This document shows positions 46,091-56,485 of a stretch of DNA of 64,000 nt, in pieces; within the stretch, counting starts at the first letter, position 1, and every line of letters starts with the position of its first letter. Origin of the DNA: Eutreptiella sp. 'Long Island Sound 2002'. Its lineage: Eukaryota; Euglenozoa; Euglenophyceae; Eutreptiales; Eutreptiaceae. The notes under the pieces were generated by a model. It saw only the letters and a list, made by a program, of their open reading frames with translations. It had not been told where the DNA came from and made no database searches. The stretch spans positions 109,989,268-110,053,267 of the forward strand of contig OZ038379.1 of assembly GCA_964036045.1 (NCBI GenBank). Direction: 5' to 3'. Made by a program: the position numbers and the translations under genes.

Positions 46091-47930
46091 TGCCAGAGGT
46101 GACGTAGTCGAGGGGGGGGAGGCCGAAGGCGTGCAGGGAGCGGAGCTGGAGTATGGGGCAGGCCTCGCGGTTGCGGCTGGCCTTGCGCGCCCGGTCGAGG
46201 GACGTGCGGGTCTTGTTGAGGATGCGGAGGAGGGGGAGCTCGGGGAGGATGGGGATGCCGACGACTTCCGGGGGGGCGGTGGTGGTGGTGCCGGTGTGCT
46301 GCGGGACGTCGGCGGTGACGAGGGTGGGCCGGCCCGGGCGGGAGTCGATGAGGGAGAACTCCTGCTTGTCGGGGTGGATGATGCGGCCGGCGCGGCGCGA
46401 GCACTCGCGGCAGTCAGTGGCCATGGCTGCCACGTGCGTGAGGGAGGGGGTGATGAAGCGGCGGTCGTCGCTGTACGAGAGGTGGGTGGCGGGGAGGGAT
46501 GCTGAGTGGCCTGGGACGGTGAGGGGGAGGGTGATGGAAGTGTTGGGGCGCATGGCCCTGGTGATGACCAGGCTGGGGGCCTGGTAGTGGAGTTGGGCGA
46601 ACCCGTCGCCTTGGTTGCCCCCCTCCTCGGTGCTGATGGGGTGGGCGAACCCCTCGCGGGTGGCCACGCGGATGACCAGGCGGCTGTAGAAGCCGTCCGC
46701 CCAGGGGCCAAAGTCCCACGTGGCGCGGAGGCGGGAGCAGAGGCGGGAGTTGTCTTGGCGCAGTACCCTGAGGTACGCGTCAGACTCGTCCCAGTCGCAG
46801 ATGGCGCAGGTGCCGTGGGTGGAGAGGGCTGTGTAGTTGGCGGCGCGGGCGACGAGGGCGAGGCCGAGGGCGGAGTGGCCTGGGCGGTAGGCGAAGGAGG
46901 CGGGGGTGTAGGTGGAGGTGAGCTCGAGATCAGCGGCTAGGCGGGTCGTGGCGATGCCGGACGCCGCGCCGGAGACGCCCGACTCCACGTCGACGGGGCG
47001 GAAGGAGCGTGTGAGGTGACGGGGGAGTGGCTTGGAGGGCTTCCCCTTGTAGAGGCCGTAGCGGACGGTCTCGTTGGAGACGCCCGGGGTGCCGGATTCG
47101 AGTTGGAGGAGGAGGTGCAGCAATCCGAGGTGGACGCCTCCGCCGCTGCGGAAGAGCGCTGCGCGCGCCATGTTTTTAGTGGACACGGCGAGGGAGCGCT
47201 TGCCCATGCGGCGGTGGGCGAGGTAGGCCGTGGTGATGAGGGGGGGGGACTGGCGGGCGAGAGCGTATGCCCGGAGGGAGGCGGGGGATTCTGGTCGGGC
47301 GTTCGCGCGGAGGGCGTCGCGGAGTAGGGGGAGGGTGAGGTCGGTGGGCGGGTGCAGGAGGGGGAGCCAGGGGTCCGAGGTGCAGCGGGCGGCGAAGAAG
47401 GCGTGATCCACGGAGACGTGCCGGTTGGCCGTCTGGGACCGGGACTGTGCCGTGATCTCGGCGAGCCGTTCCTCGCGGGTCGTGAGGGTGGCCCCTGGGT
47501 GGGGGAGGATGCCGTGGAACGGTTCCAGGGGAGGGGAGGGCAGCCAGAGGACCGTGCGAGTGGCGGAAGTGATGGAGGGGGAGGAGAGGACTGCAGCGCG
47601 AGAGACGAAGCCGCGGGCGGCTGATGCCTCCCGGAGGGCAAAGGACTGGGTGGCGAGGTCTTGCGTGGAGAGGGGAAAGGTGAACCGGGCCAGGGACCGT
47701 AGTAGTGCGGGGGTGTCAGGGGGGTGCGGGAGCAGCTGGTGCGCGAGGGAGTGGTGGGCGGCGATGTAGTGATCGGGGAGGGAGGGGGTAAGGGAGAGCC
47801 AGCCCCACGCCAGGTCTAGGGCGGCTGAGAGGGAGTCCATGTCCTCGACAGTCGCCAGGCGCCATCGGAACAGACGCCACGAGTGGGCGTCGCAGGAGCG
47901 GTGGTGCAGGGTGACCTGCGCCAACACCAT
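46085..47930 (-). CDS. Reverse transcriptase part of the third element's ORF2
   Basis: This is the real part of a frame of 685 codons that stays open to 45873. RT motifs: motif A-like CAICDWDESDAYLRV, motif B-like GGNQGDGFAQLHYQAP, and a catalytic YSDD encoded at 46475-46464 (LSYSDDRRF), followed by IHPDKQEFSL. The upstream portion (WRLFRWRLATVEDMDSLSAALDL, LREASAARGFV, TREERLAEITAQS) fits the linker between endonuclease and RT. It continues in phase from the endonuclease after an in-frame TGA. The frame changes at a G run near 46080. The motif A environment is divergent from typical LINEs. Confidence 0.75.
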
Positions 47931-49505
47931 GGCGTGTCAGGTGTGGCAGGGGAGGACGTGGTGAGTGTGGGAGGCGATGGGACCGGTGGCGAAGATGTGG
48001 TCGATGGCGGTGGAACGGGGGGAGCCGTGGCGGGTGGTGAAGTTGGTGGGAGTGGCTGGGGGGACCAGGCGGTGCCAGGCTGAGAGCGGGCCTAGGGCCC
48101 CGAGTGCGGAGGCCAGGGGGGTGCCTGGGGCCCCCGTGCTGTTGAGGTCGCCCAGGAGGAGGCATAGGTCGGGCCGTACGCGGGAGCGGAGGTGGTTCAT
48201 GAGCGTGACCTCGGAGACCCACTCAGAGTACGAGAGGCTGGGGGGAGGTGGGCGTTGAACAGGAGGGCCCGGCCCCCTAGCGAGAGGGGGACCCCGGAGG
48301 CAATCCAGTGCTGGCCGTCGTAGACGAGGTCGGCGGGTTGGGAGGGGGCGCGGAGGGACCGGAGCCAGGCCGTGCGGAGGCCTGAGCCCTGGCCGGAAGC
48401 GGTGCTGTAGTGGGCCTCGTACCTCCGTGGGAGGGCGGGGCGGGCCGAGTCTACGTCCCAGAGTTCCTGTTCGGCGACCACGTCGGGGGACAGGGCCTCG
48501 AGCCAGGTGCGGGCGAGGGAGACTTGGCCGGCGATGCCGCCCCAGTTGTGTGTGAGAAAGGTGAGGGCTGTGTCGCGGAGGGGGGTGGACGCCTGGTCAC
48601 GGGGGTCGGGGAGGGAGAGGACGAAGGCGGGGGTCGGCTGGAGGAGGCAGTCGGGGGGGGGGGCGCAGGGGGCGGCCCAGGGGATGGCGGAGACGGGGAC
48701 CGCCCCGGGCAGTAGCATGCCCTGGAAGCCGACCACACAGCGGGCGGCGATGTCACGAGTGCACACAGGCGGGGCCTTGTGGGGGGAGGTACAGAAGAAG
48801 TGAGGCCAGTGGTCGGTCGGCGATGTGGGGAGGTCGACGAAGGCGGTGTGAGGCGTGGGGCGTCCACGGTCGGGGCATGCGGAGGAGGTGACGAGCGGGG
48901 CGTCGGGGAGGGCGGGGTGCAGTGCCCACGCTGAGGTCCGGCCTGACGAGCGAGTGTACGCTGGGGACGGGGGGAGGGGGGTTGCAGGCAAGTGGGCGGT
49001 GTCCCAGAAGGCGGTCCACTTGGCGTCCACGTGCAGGAGAGGGGTGATCCATAAGGAGGGGTCACCGCGCTGGCGGGGGAAGGAGGCGAGCCAACCGCAC
49101 ACCGTGGGGAGGGCGGAGGCGAGGAGCGAGGGGGGTAGCGACGTGGAGACCTGAGCGGCGTGCAGGCGGTCTCGGAGGGGGCCCGGGGGGAGGTTGGCGG
49201 CCGGGGGGAGGCCAAGGGGGAGAAGGTCAGCAGAGTGTGCGCACACGGGGCAGCGCGTGAGGGCAGGGCGCCGCAGCGTGCCACAGTGAAGGCATATACG
49301 GGGGGCGGAGGCCGGTGGTGGAGCGGGTGCGCAGGGGGGGGGGGCACGGGCGTGGGACTAGGGACGGGGCTCTGGGGCGGAGAGAAGGTCCGCCCCGGCG
49401 CGGTGGGCGTCGAGTGGGCGGGGGAAGTGGGAGGCGAGGAAAGTCGCCCAGGCTAGGGTCGGGAGGTCGGGAGCGCTGGAGGCGGGGAGCGTGTCCGGTA
49501 GGGCA
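47931..49505 (-). pseudogene. Zinc ribbon and APE-type endonuclease part of the third element's ORF2, broken
   Basis: After the TGA of ORF1 the same frame reads on (LALPDTLPASSAPDLPTLAW) to a TAG near 49357, beside a G run. In another frame a C-x2-C-x10-C-x2-C ribbon follows (CLHCGTLRRPALTRCPVC, about 49295-49240). The endonuclease then starts with THNWGGIAGQ, VAEQELWDVD (metal-binding Glu), GSGLRTAWLRS and FNAHLPP. A frameshift near 48235 leads to LLLGDLNSTG (GDLN) and STAIDHIFATG. The final SDH motif is damaged: the codon expected for its Asp is an in-frame TGA (ACC-TGA-CAC) just before 47936. As read, the endonuclease is dead. Confidence 0.68.
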
Positions 49506-49507
49506 AG

Positions 49508-51604
49508 TCAGTTGTGTCTGCGGGCACTGGGGAACATGGCGCCGCGGACTGCCCTGCCTGACGAGGGGGCCGAGGGTGTTGTGCGGCCATGGTGCCGCGG
49601 GGAGCGCTGGGGGGAGGAACGGGGTGGTGACTGCTGGCGGCTGCGTTTGGCGGGGCGGGGCTGAGGGTCGCCCGGGACGGGCGGGCGGAGGGAGGGTGGG
49701 GTGTTGAGAGTGGCAGTGGGGGCGTGCCAAGGTTGCCCTTCGTCCTGTCTGCCCTGGACCGTAAGAGACCAGCCCTCGTTGTGTTGGATGACGCGCGTGG
49801 GCAGCGAGGCGAAGAGGGAGGTGTGCAGGGCGGGGGCGATGTGGGCGAACGCGTGCCCGCGGCGGGCGTCGGCGTCAGTGACGTACACGACGGTCTGCAG
49901 GTTGTGGGTGAGGGTGACTGCCATGGAGGGGTGCGGGCCTAGGCGGAGGCCTGAGACGCGGATGACGCCGGTGGTGGCCGGCGAGGAGCCGACGGGGGCG
50001 AAGGTGGGGACCGTGGAGGTGGGGATGGCGCCAGTGGCGGTGGGCGCGGGGGCGCCCGGGAGGGGGGGCTGGCCGAGGAGGGGAGGGGCGAAGAGTGGCG
50101 CGGGCGGGGCGGCGGTGCCAGGGGCTAGCAGGGAGTGCGCTGGCGGTGCGGAGGAGCCAAGGCGGAACCAGTCCAGGTCCGCCGTGGAGCGGGGGGGGAG
50201 GGCAGTTTTTGTGTAGGAGATGAGCTCCTGGAACTGGGCCGGGCTGGAGAGACGGCCACACAGCCGTGCGATGGCTGCGCGGAGGGTGTCGGCGGAGGAG
50301 ATGTGTTGGAGGTCCTGGTAGGCCTCTATGGGGAATGAGGGGGCGCTGGCGATGGTGAAGGCCGCCGTCAGCCAGGGGGTGTCGGCATGGGCCTGAGCGG
50401 CCGTGATGAGGGGCTGGATGGCCTGGAGGGCGGGCAGGGAGGCCGCGGAGGGAGCGGCGGCCCCGTACCGTTGGGAGACCAGGCTGAGGAGCTTGTTGAG
50501 GTGAAGGCGGAGGGTGGGCTTGTGGAGGTCGGGGCAGGAGTGCCAGGCACCCTTGGCGGCGAGCACCAGGCTGGCGGTGGACGTGGAGACTGAGAGGTGC
50601 TGCACGGTCCTGGGGGGCAGGTGGCAGCTCTTGCCCATAGCCACAATGCACATGGCCGTGTGGTGGGCGTCGGCCTCGGGGACGGAGGAGAGGCCGTCGA
50701 GCAGGGTCAGCGTGTCCTGGGAGCTCGGGGTGGGGCCAGCCTGGAAGAGTGTCTCCCAGTCTGACGGGGGTGGTGCGGCCAGCTGCGGGGGCTGGGGACG
50801 GGGCGGAAGCAGGGACAAGGGTTGAGAAGCGTCGGGGGGCGCAGGGGCGGCGGCGGGGGCGGGGGCTCCGGGCCCCGCAGGGGGGTCTTCCGCTTGTGGG
50901 TTAGCGCGGCGGGCGGCTGCGGTGATGGCGGTGGAGATGTTGGGGGTGCGAATGGAACCATCATCCTTCCGATGGTTCAATTCGGTGTACCACCGTTGGG
51001 CGGACAGGGGGCAAGGAGCGGGGATACGGACGTGTGGGCTGGCGGGGCTGAAGACGCAGCTGAGGGGGGGACAGGCCAGCCGGGAGCCGGTCTGCTTGGC
51101 CGCCCAGGTTGCTAGCCAGTGGAGCAGGGCGACCCGGGCGACCTTGGGCTTGATGGCCTCCTCGAAGGCCAGGAGGTCCAGGAGGCGGCGGAAGGGGATG
51201 GAGGGGGGGAGGTCGGGGGTGAAGGGGGAAATGTGGGCGAGGGCGGCCGAGGCGAGGGTGGCCTGGTCGAGGGTGGAGGCACGAGCGCCCCAGTCGATGA
51301 GGGCGCTCCTGCAGGAGGCGTAGGGGAGCCACGAGGCATCGTGGTGGGTGGTGAGGAGGGAGATCTCGTTCTCGGTGAGCTGCTCGGTGAAGGCGAAACA
51401 CCAGAGGAGGGGGCTGGCTTCGATGGGGGAGCCGGCAAGGGGGATGGAGAGGACGTCCACATTTGCCGGCATGTGGCGCGCAGAGGCCAGCAGGCGTGGG
51501 GGTTGCTGGGAGTCCAGGGCGATGGACAGGAGGGGCCAGGCGTCGGCCGCCGTCAACTGTTCGCGCTGGAGGTTGGGGGACAGAGCTGAGAATGGGTGAG
51601 CCAT
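49508..51604 (-). CDS. ORF1 of the third non-LTR element
   Basis: An uninterrupted 698-codon frame starting MAHPFSALSP. The N-terminal 230 residues are globular and helical (NLQREQLTAADAWPLLSIAL, RRLLDLLAFEEAIKPKVARVALLHW). A Pro/Ala-rich linker follows. A second helical domain spans about residues 290-470 (SVPEADAHHTAMCIVAMGKS, LRLHLNKLLSLVSQRYG, TLRAAIARLCGRLSSPAQF). After another Pro-rich linker comes a short domain (AVTLTHNLQTVVYVTDADARRG). The tail is basic and Ser/Arg-rich (PAKRSRQQSPPRSS), suited to nucleic-acid binding or nuclear localisation. No CCCH finger or protease motif is seen, unlike ORF A. Its in-frame TGA (CAC-AAC-TGA-CTT) is followed by sensible sequence in the same phase, so ORF1 and ORF2 may be joined by readthrough. 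The family is not recognised. Confidence 0.72.
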   Translation of the reverse strand: MAHPFSALSPNLQREQLTAADAWPLLSIALDSQQPPRLLASARHMPANVDVLSIPLAGSPIEASPLLWCFAFTEQLTENEISLLTTHHDASWLPYASCRSALIDWGARASTLDQATLASAALAHISPFTPDLPPSIPFRRLLDLLAFEEAIKPKVARVALLHWLATWAAKQTGSRLACPPLSCVFSPASPHVRIPAPCPLSAQRWYTELNHRKDDGSIRTPNISTAITAAARRANPQAEDPPAGPGAPAPAAAPAPPDASQPLSLLPPRPQPPQLAAPPPSDWETLFQAGPTPSSQDTLTLLDGLSSVPEADAHHTAMCIVAMGKSCHLPPRTVQHLSVSTSTASLVLAAKGAWHSCPDLHKPTLRLHLNKLLSLVSQRYGAAAPSAASLPALQAIQPLITAAQAHADTPWLTAAFTIASAPSFPIEAYQDLQHISSADTLRAAIARLCGRLSSPAQFQELISYTKTALPPRSTADLDWFRLGSSAPPAHSLLAPGTAAPPAPLFAPPLLGQPPLPGAPAPTATGAIPTSTVPTFAPVGSSPATTGVIRVSGLRLGPHPSMAVTLTHNLQTVVYVTDADARRGHAFAHIAPALHTSLFASLPTRVIQHNEGWSLTVQGRQDEGQPWHAPTATLNTPPSLRPPVPGDPQPRPAKRSRQQSPPRSSPQRSPRHHGRTTPSAPSSGRAVRGAMFPSARRHN

Positions 51605-52568
51605 GGTCCCTGTGGGGAGCGGAGCAAGGGAGGATCCGACACACGGCGTGCCGGGGGGTGGGAGGTCCGTTGCCGGCTGTGGGCGCCGGTCATCGCGTGG
51701 GGTTGGGGTGGGAGGGGTTGGTCGGGGTGGGCGGGCGGGAGGAAGGGAGAAGCCGAGGCAAGCGCTCAGGGCCCGGAGGCTCCGGCATGCAGAGCGAACA
51801 GTGCTACCAGCAGTGGCGCAAATGTAGAAAGGGGGGGGGGGGGGGGGGGGGGGGGTCAGGTGCGGGTGGCGGTTGTCGCTGGGCGTGGGTGGGGGGGGGG
51901 TTGGGCGGGGTGGGCGGTCCGGAGCTGGGCTCTGGGGGTCGGTGGCGTGTGGTGGTTGTGGGTGCGTCCTGCTACCTGTGTCCTACTACGAGGAAGTGAT
52001 GAGGGTGAAGACTGCATGGGGACTGAGGCCGGAGAGCCTGGGGCGGGGGAATGGGGCGCTGGCGGCGGGTTATCCCCGGCTGGGATGGCCGGGGTGCCCT
52101 GGGGCCCCGTGGGGGCGGAGGCTCCCCACGTCGGCTGGGTGCGAAACCTCGGCCTGTTCTTCCGTCCCCGAAGGTCTTAGGATTCGACCCCAGGAACTTA
52201 CCCGCCGCGGGGACTGTGGGCCGGGACGGCCAAGGGGGATGATTATGAAGAGGAAGTGGGGGGCCAGGATGAGCCCGGCGGTTGGCACCTGACTTCGGCC
52301 TGGGGGAGGCCGATGCCCGGGGCTATTACCTCTCCCTTGTGCCCGGTGGCGGTGTGGTACCCCCCAACCGGCGTCTGTGCCCGGTGCCGTGGGCACAGAC
52401 CCCAGTTGGGGGCGGGTATGAAGCGCCCGGTCGCCTCGCCCCCCCTGCACAACAGCCCGCCAGGCGCTGCTAGGCCTCTAGCGCCAGCCGTTGTGGGGGG
52501 GGGCGCTCGGGGCAGTGCGGGGCCCCTCCGCTCTCCTGGCGGCCCGCACTGTCCGTATGATGCAACAA

Positions 52569-52616
52569 GGGGCGGCCCGGGCTCGAACCGCACGCGCGGG
52601 CCGCGCCGCCCCAGTC
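52569..52616 (-). other. tRNA T-arm-like minihelix, unit 1
   Basis: On the minus strand GACTGG precedes a GGGGCGG stem half, then GGTTCGAGCCC (close to the pol III B-box consensus) and a pairing CCGCCCC half. It is too short for a tRNA and has no recognisable A-box or anticodon arm. Confidence 0.3.
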
Positions 52617-52671
52617 GGGGTGGGGGACAGGGGGGGGACCGGGGGGGGACAGGGGGTCACGGCCAGTGGAT

Positions 52672-52728
52672 GTAGGGTGGCGGGGGCTCGAACCGCGCAC
52701 CGGCGGGCCCCACCACCCTCCAGTCGGG
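52672..52728 (-). other. tRNA T-arm-like minihelix, unit 2
   Basis: Same plan as unit 1 about 110 bases away: GACTGG, a GGGTGG stem half, GGTTCGAGCCC and a pairing CCACCC half on the minus strand. The two may be copies of one sequence. Confidence 0.3.
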
Positions 52729-53897
52729 CGTCGCTGCGCCAGGGGTTCTGGGGGCCCCACCCAGGGGCCGTCGGCCCCCCCTTTCGGTTAGCGTGAGGAG
52801 GGAGAGGCAAAGGCCACTCGCGGCCATGACACATGGTGCATAGGGAGGGGGGTATGACTCACGCCACGCCATGATGCATGCAGCAAGGGGAAGGAGGGGC
52901 AAGGCCTGGACCCCCACTGAGATCGGGGGGTCCCCTTCTCAGCCAGGTGTCCGCCCGTCGGCGGCTGCGGGAGCCCACTTCGGTGGCGACGGCTACCTGT
53001 GAAGAAGGAGGGGGGGGTGCGGAGGGGAGGAGGGGCATGGTGTGCATGCGGGGAGGGGGGGGGGCTGTGGGCCGGTTGGCAAGCGCGCGCGCGAGGGGGT
53101 GGGGTAGCGGTGTGCCCAGCCGCGAGCATCACCGCTCGGCAGACCGGGGAGGAGGGGCGGCCGGGGCTGGCCAAAGTCGGCCGGGGAGCCCGGAACGTCC
53201 GCGGCGCTGGGGGCCACGGTCAGCGGAGGGGCCCGCACCCCGCTGGGCGGGGACGAATCCTGCCGAGCATCATCCACGGGGGCGAGTCCTGGTGGCGGCG
53301 GGGGGAAGCGCCACGCTGTCCCCTCGCGGCCGAACCGGACCGGGACGGGCCCCGCCGGATAAACACCGGGGGGGCGGGCGGGGCTGGGCACCGGGGCTCC
53401 GGGGCCCGGGTCCCTGGTGGTTGTGGACCGGCGCGGGGGAGACCGGGCGGGCCCATGGGCTGCGGCTGGTGAGGGGGGGGGCGTGGAAGGGCCGGGCGGG
53501 CTCGAGGGCGAACCCCGAGAGGCCCTCGGGGGCTGGGCGAGGGCTCCCGAGGGCGGCCGTTCCTTGAAGGGGGGGAGGGGGGGTTGCTCCCTGCCCGGGG
53601 GACGACGGGGGCCCCTCTTGAGCGAGGGGGGGGGGAGGGCGTGTATCGCCTGGTGTAGGGCCATGTCGAATCATGGCCGCGCGGCATGGGACTATATCCC
53701 CAACCCTCTGCGCCGGAGTCCCTTTTTTGGGGGGGCTGGGGGGGGGGGGGGGCTGGCGGTCGTTGTGTGCACCCTCCCATGCGGGGGGGGGTCGCCGGTG
53801 GGAGCTCCGTCCGGCTTGGCCGAAAATACCCGGTGGCGTCCCCTGGGCCCGTGGGCCCCTTCGAGGAAGAACCTCGGATTCGCCGGGGGGGACTCCG

Positions 53898-53898
<1 letters not shown>

Positions 53899-53987
<89 letters not shown>

Positions 53988-54011
53988 CTGTGTGTGTGTG
54001 TGTGTGTGTGT
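53899..54011. repeat. (TA)n followed by (TG)n microsatellite
   Basis: Pure TA to about 53977, then TG with one TC interruption. No retroelement end is visible next to it. Confidence 0.95.
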
Positions 54012-54198
54012 ACTGCCTCCAAGTGAAAATACACTCCTTTCCCCTCAATTTCAACTCCCTCCAAGTGAATATCCACTCCTTCCTACTCAATTTCACCTCC
54101 CTCCTGCTCAGTTTCCACTCCCTCCGAGTGAAAATCTACTCCCTCCAAGCGAATATCACCACCCTCCTACTCAATTTCTACTCCTTCCAAGTGAAATA
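54012..54198. repeat. 42-bp tandem repeat, about 4.5 units
   Basis: Imperfect copies of CTCCCTCCAAGTGAATATCC followed by ACTCCTTCCTACTCAATTTC. Short frames read LPPSE-type repeats, but there is no reason to call a gene. Confidence 0.8.
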
Positions 54199-54479
54199 TA
54201 TACATATATATACAAATACATGTATGTACATCTATATATATTCTTTCTGAGTGTCTATTTTTTTTTGATGTCTTGCAGATATTTGTGATGGATCCCCCCC
54301 GGCGACCAGGCGCCGCGGGGGGTACAGTGAAACCCTGGCCGGGGGGCAGCCGGGGCCTACCAGGGCCGCGCCCCCCGCGGCATATGGAGTGGCTGCCCGC
54401 GGCGGCGGCTCCCGCGGGGGCTGCGGCAGCGGCGGGCGGTCACAGCGTGGCGCCAGCCCACCAAACGACGCCGCCAATA
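54199..54479. other. Short unique segment with acceptor-like site and AATAAA
   Basis: A T-rich tract followed by TGTCTTGCAG near 54280 resembles a 3' splice acceptor. A 91-codon Ala/Pro-rich plus frame starts at 54273, and CCAATAAAGG occurs near 54475. No homology is recognised, so no gene is called. Confidence 0.25.
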
Positions 54480-56200
54480 AAGGCCAGGTGCGTGCTTGCG
54501 ACATGCGTGCGAAGTGTCAACACAGTGTTTGCGGAGTGTCCTGCGTAGCGTAGAGAGAGGACGGGGCAGGGCGGAGAGGGAGGGGCCAGGCGTGTGCCTG
54601 CGACATGCATGCGACATGCCAACAAAGTGTCCTGCGAAGTGTACTGCGGAGTGTGGAGGAGGAAGAGGGCAGGGGAGGGAGGGGGAGATAGGGCGGGAGA
54701 AGAGGGCCGCAGGCTGCGGACCGGTGCGGACGGAACCAGGGCGCCAGGGAGCGGCAAGGTGGAGGGGGAGTTGGAGGGGTGCCTCGCGAATTGCTCTGCG
54801 AAGTGTAAGCAGGGAGGGTGAAGAGAGGACGGGGACAGGGACACCGAGGGCCAGTGACCAAGGGACCTAGGAGGCACAAGAGGACGAGGGAGGGCGAGCA
54901 GACGGCAGGACGGGGCCAAGGAGCCAGGGCAGAGAGAGAGGGCGCAGAGGGAGCGCTGCCACGCGAATTGCTCCGCATTGTGCTCGTGCTGGCCGGAGGG
55001 CAGAGGGGCAGAGAAAGCAGGGCAGGGCAGGTGCCACGACGGCACAAAAGAGCGAGCGTGGGGCGGAAGCTCAAAGGTGCCCCACCACCGAGCGAGCCGC
55101 CCGCAATGCGCAGTGGCAATGGACAAGGGGGGGAGCCCCGGCGCGATGCCGCGAAGAGGTCCGCCCCACGTAGAGTCACACGGCGAGGGCCAGGTGCGTG
55201 CCTGCGACGTGCGTGCAACTGCGTGGAGAAGAGGGGGGAAAGGGCGGGGCAGGAAGGGAGATGCAGGAAGCGAACCTGCGACATGCGTGCGACATGCCGA
55301 CAAAGTGCCCAGCGAGGGGACAACAGGTAAGAATAGAGAGGGGCAAGGGCAGGGGAGGGAGGGGGAGGTAGGGCGGGAGAAGAGGGCCGCGGGCTGCGGT
55401 GCAGACAGAACCAGAGAACCAGGGGGCGGCAAGGTGAAGGGGGAGTGAGGGGTGCCTCGCGTGTTGCTCCGCGACATGCATGCCGGGGGGGTAAAGGGCA
55501 GACGAGGGCAGGGACACAGAGGGCCAGGGACCAAGGGGCCAGGGAAGCAAGTGGGGACGAGGGAGTGTGAGCAGACAGGGGGCAGGACAGGGCCGAGGGG
55601 CCAGGACAGAGAGAGGGGGCAAAGGGAGGGCGCTGCCACGCGACATGCTCCGCAATGTGCTCGCGCTGGCCGGAGGGCGGAGGGGCAGAGAAGGCAGGGC
55701 AGGGACGAGGGTGTGCCACAGCGGCATGAAGGGGTGGGCGTGGGGCAGAAGCACCAAGGTGCCCCAACGCCGAGCGAGCCGCCCGCAGTACGCGGGGGCA
55801 CCTGACAAGGCGGAGCGCAGCGTAGAGACATACCACGAGGGCCAGGTGCGTGCGTGCGACTTGCCTACACGGTGGCCAGCGAGAGGTAGAGGGGACACGG
55901 GGCAGGAGGGGGAGGGGGAGGCAAGGCGGGCGAAGAGTGAAGAAGGCCGCAGGGGGGTGCGGAGCGACCAGCGAGCCTCAAGCCTGGGGGCCGGGGCGCC
56001 AGGGGGAGGCAAGGGGGAGAGGGAAAGGGAGAGGTGTGTGGCGGGGAGGGTACAGCGAAGACGAGGACAAGGAGACAGGGGCACAAAGGGCTGGCCAGAG
56101 CAGAGGGAGGGGGCGACGAGGGGGACAGGGGCAAGCGCAGCGTTAGGCGAGCACAGGGGGCGAGGGAGGGAGCAGCGGGGGCAGGGTAGGGGATAGTTGC
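54480..56200. repeat. Satellite-like tandem repeat, about 680-bp period, 2.5 units
   Basis: GCCAGGTGCGTGC plus TGCGAC opens units at about 54484, 55189 and 55841. Inside them, GGAGGGAGGGGGAGATAGGG recurs near 54673 and 55352, and GCCGGAGGGCAGAGGGGCAG near 54990 and 55670. The third unit is diverged and shortened. Long minus-strand frames in the array are Pro/Leu/Ser low-complexity by-products of purine-rich DNA and are not annotated as genes. Confidence 0.8.
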
Positions 56201-56299
56201 CAAACGTCGTGCCGTGCGCCGTGCGCGTCCTGCAACCTACTCTGACCTCATCCATGCGTCATGTCTTGTCCGTCACGCCTGGGACAGGAAGCAGGAAGC

Positions 56300-56485
56300 G
56301 ACACGGGGGGACGGGCACCTACGGCGCCATCCGTAGGGCCTCCCGTGCAGAGACCCCACCAGTGGCGCAGAGGGGACGCGCACCAGTGGCGCCATCCACT
56401 GGACCCCCTGCGCCTGTTGCGGAGTGTGTGACGCAGAGGGGACGGGCACCAGCGGCGCCAACCGGTGGGCCCCCTGCGGCGTGAA
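56300..56485. repeat. Short tandem repeat, about 65-70 bp, three diverged units
   Basis: GCAGAGGGGACGCGCACCAG, GCAGAGGGGACGGGCACCAG and a more diverged first unit, each followed by GGCGCCA and a CCCCCTGCG-type end. Confidence 0.65.

Larger units (their letters stand above)
42861..51604 (-). mobile_element. Third non-LTR retrotransposon, about 8.7 kb, damaged
   Basis: Minus-strand order: ORF1 (51604-49508), endonuclease, reverse transcriptase, RNase H and zinc knuckle (ending at 44206), a 3' region with tandem repeats, then a (CAA)n/T-rich tail and (TA)n. The 5' boundary is not seen; the G-rich sequence above 51604 may be its 5' UTR. It differs from the main element in its ORF1, RT sequence and tail, so it is a separate family. 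Several frame breaks lie in G runs. Confidence 0.8.
51605..53898. other. Gene-poor, G-rich region
   Basis: No supported gene. Many G runs are present, among them 25 consecutive G at 51831-51855. The first few hundred bases may be the 5' UTR of the third element. Frames of 100-200 codons in both strands are biased, low-complexity and lack domains. Two short tRNA-like hairpin sequences at 52569-52616 and 52672-52728 are listed separately. Confidence 0.6.

Noticed and set aside
49227-49730. Separate minus-strand gene over the ORF1/ORF2 junction of the third element
   Set aside because: The frame overlaps better-supported ORF1 and zinc-ribbon frames and is Pro/Arg low complexity.
52140-52230. 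A complete tRNA gene around GGATTCGACCCC
   Set aside because: No matching acceptor stem, D-arm or anticodon arm could be found around it.
54440-55831. 463-codon minus-strand frame rich in Pro, Leu and Cys
   Set aside because: It lies entirely in a purine-rich tandem repeat, several frames are open at once, and the protein is low complexity.
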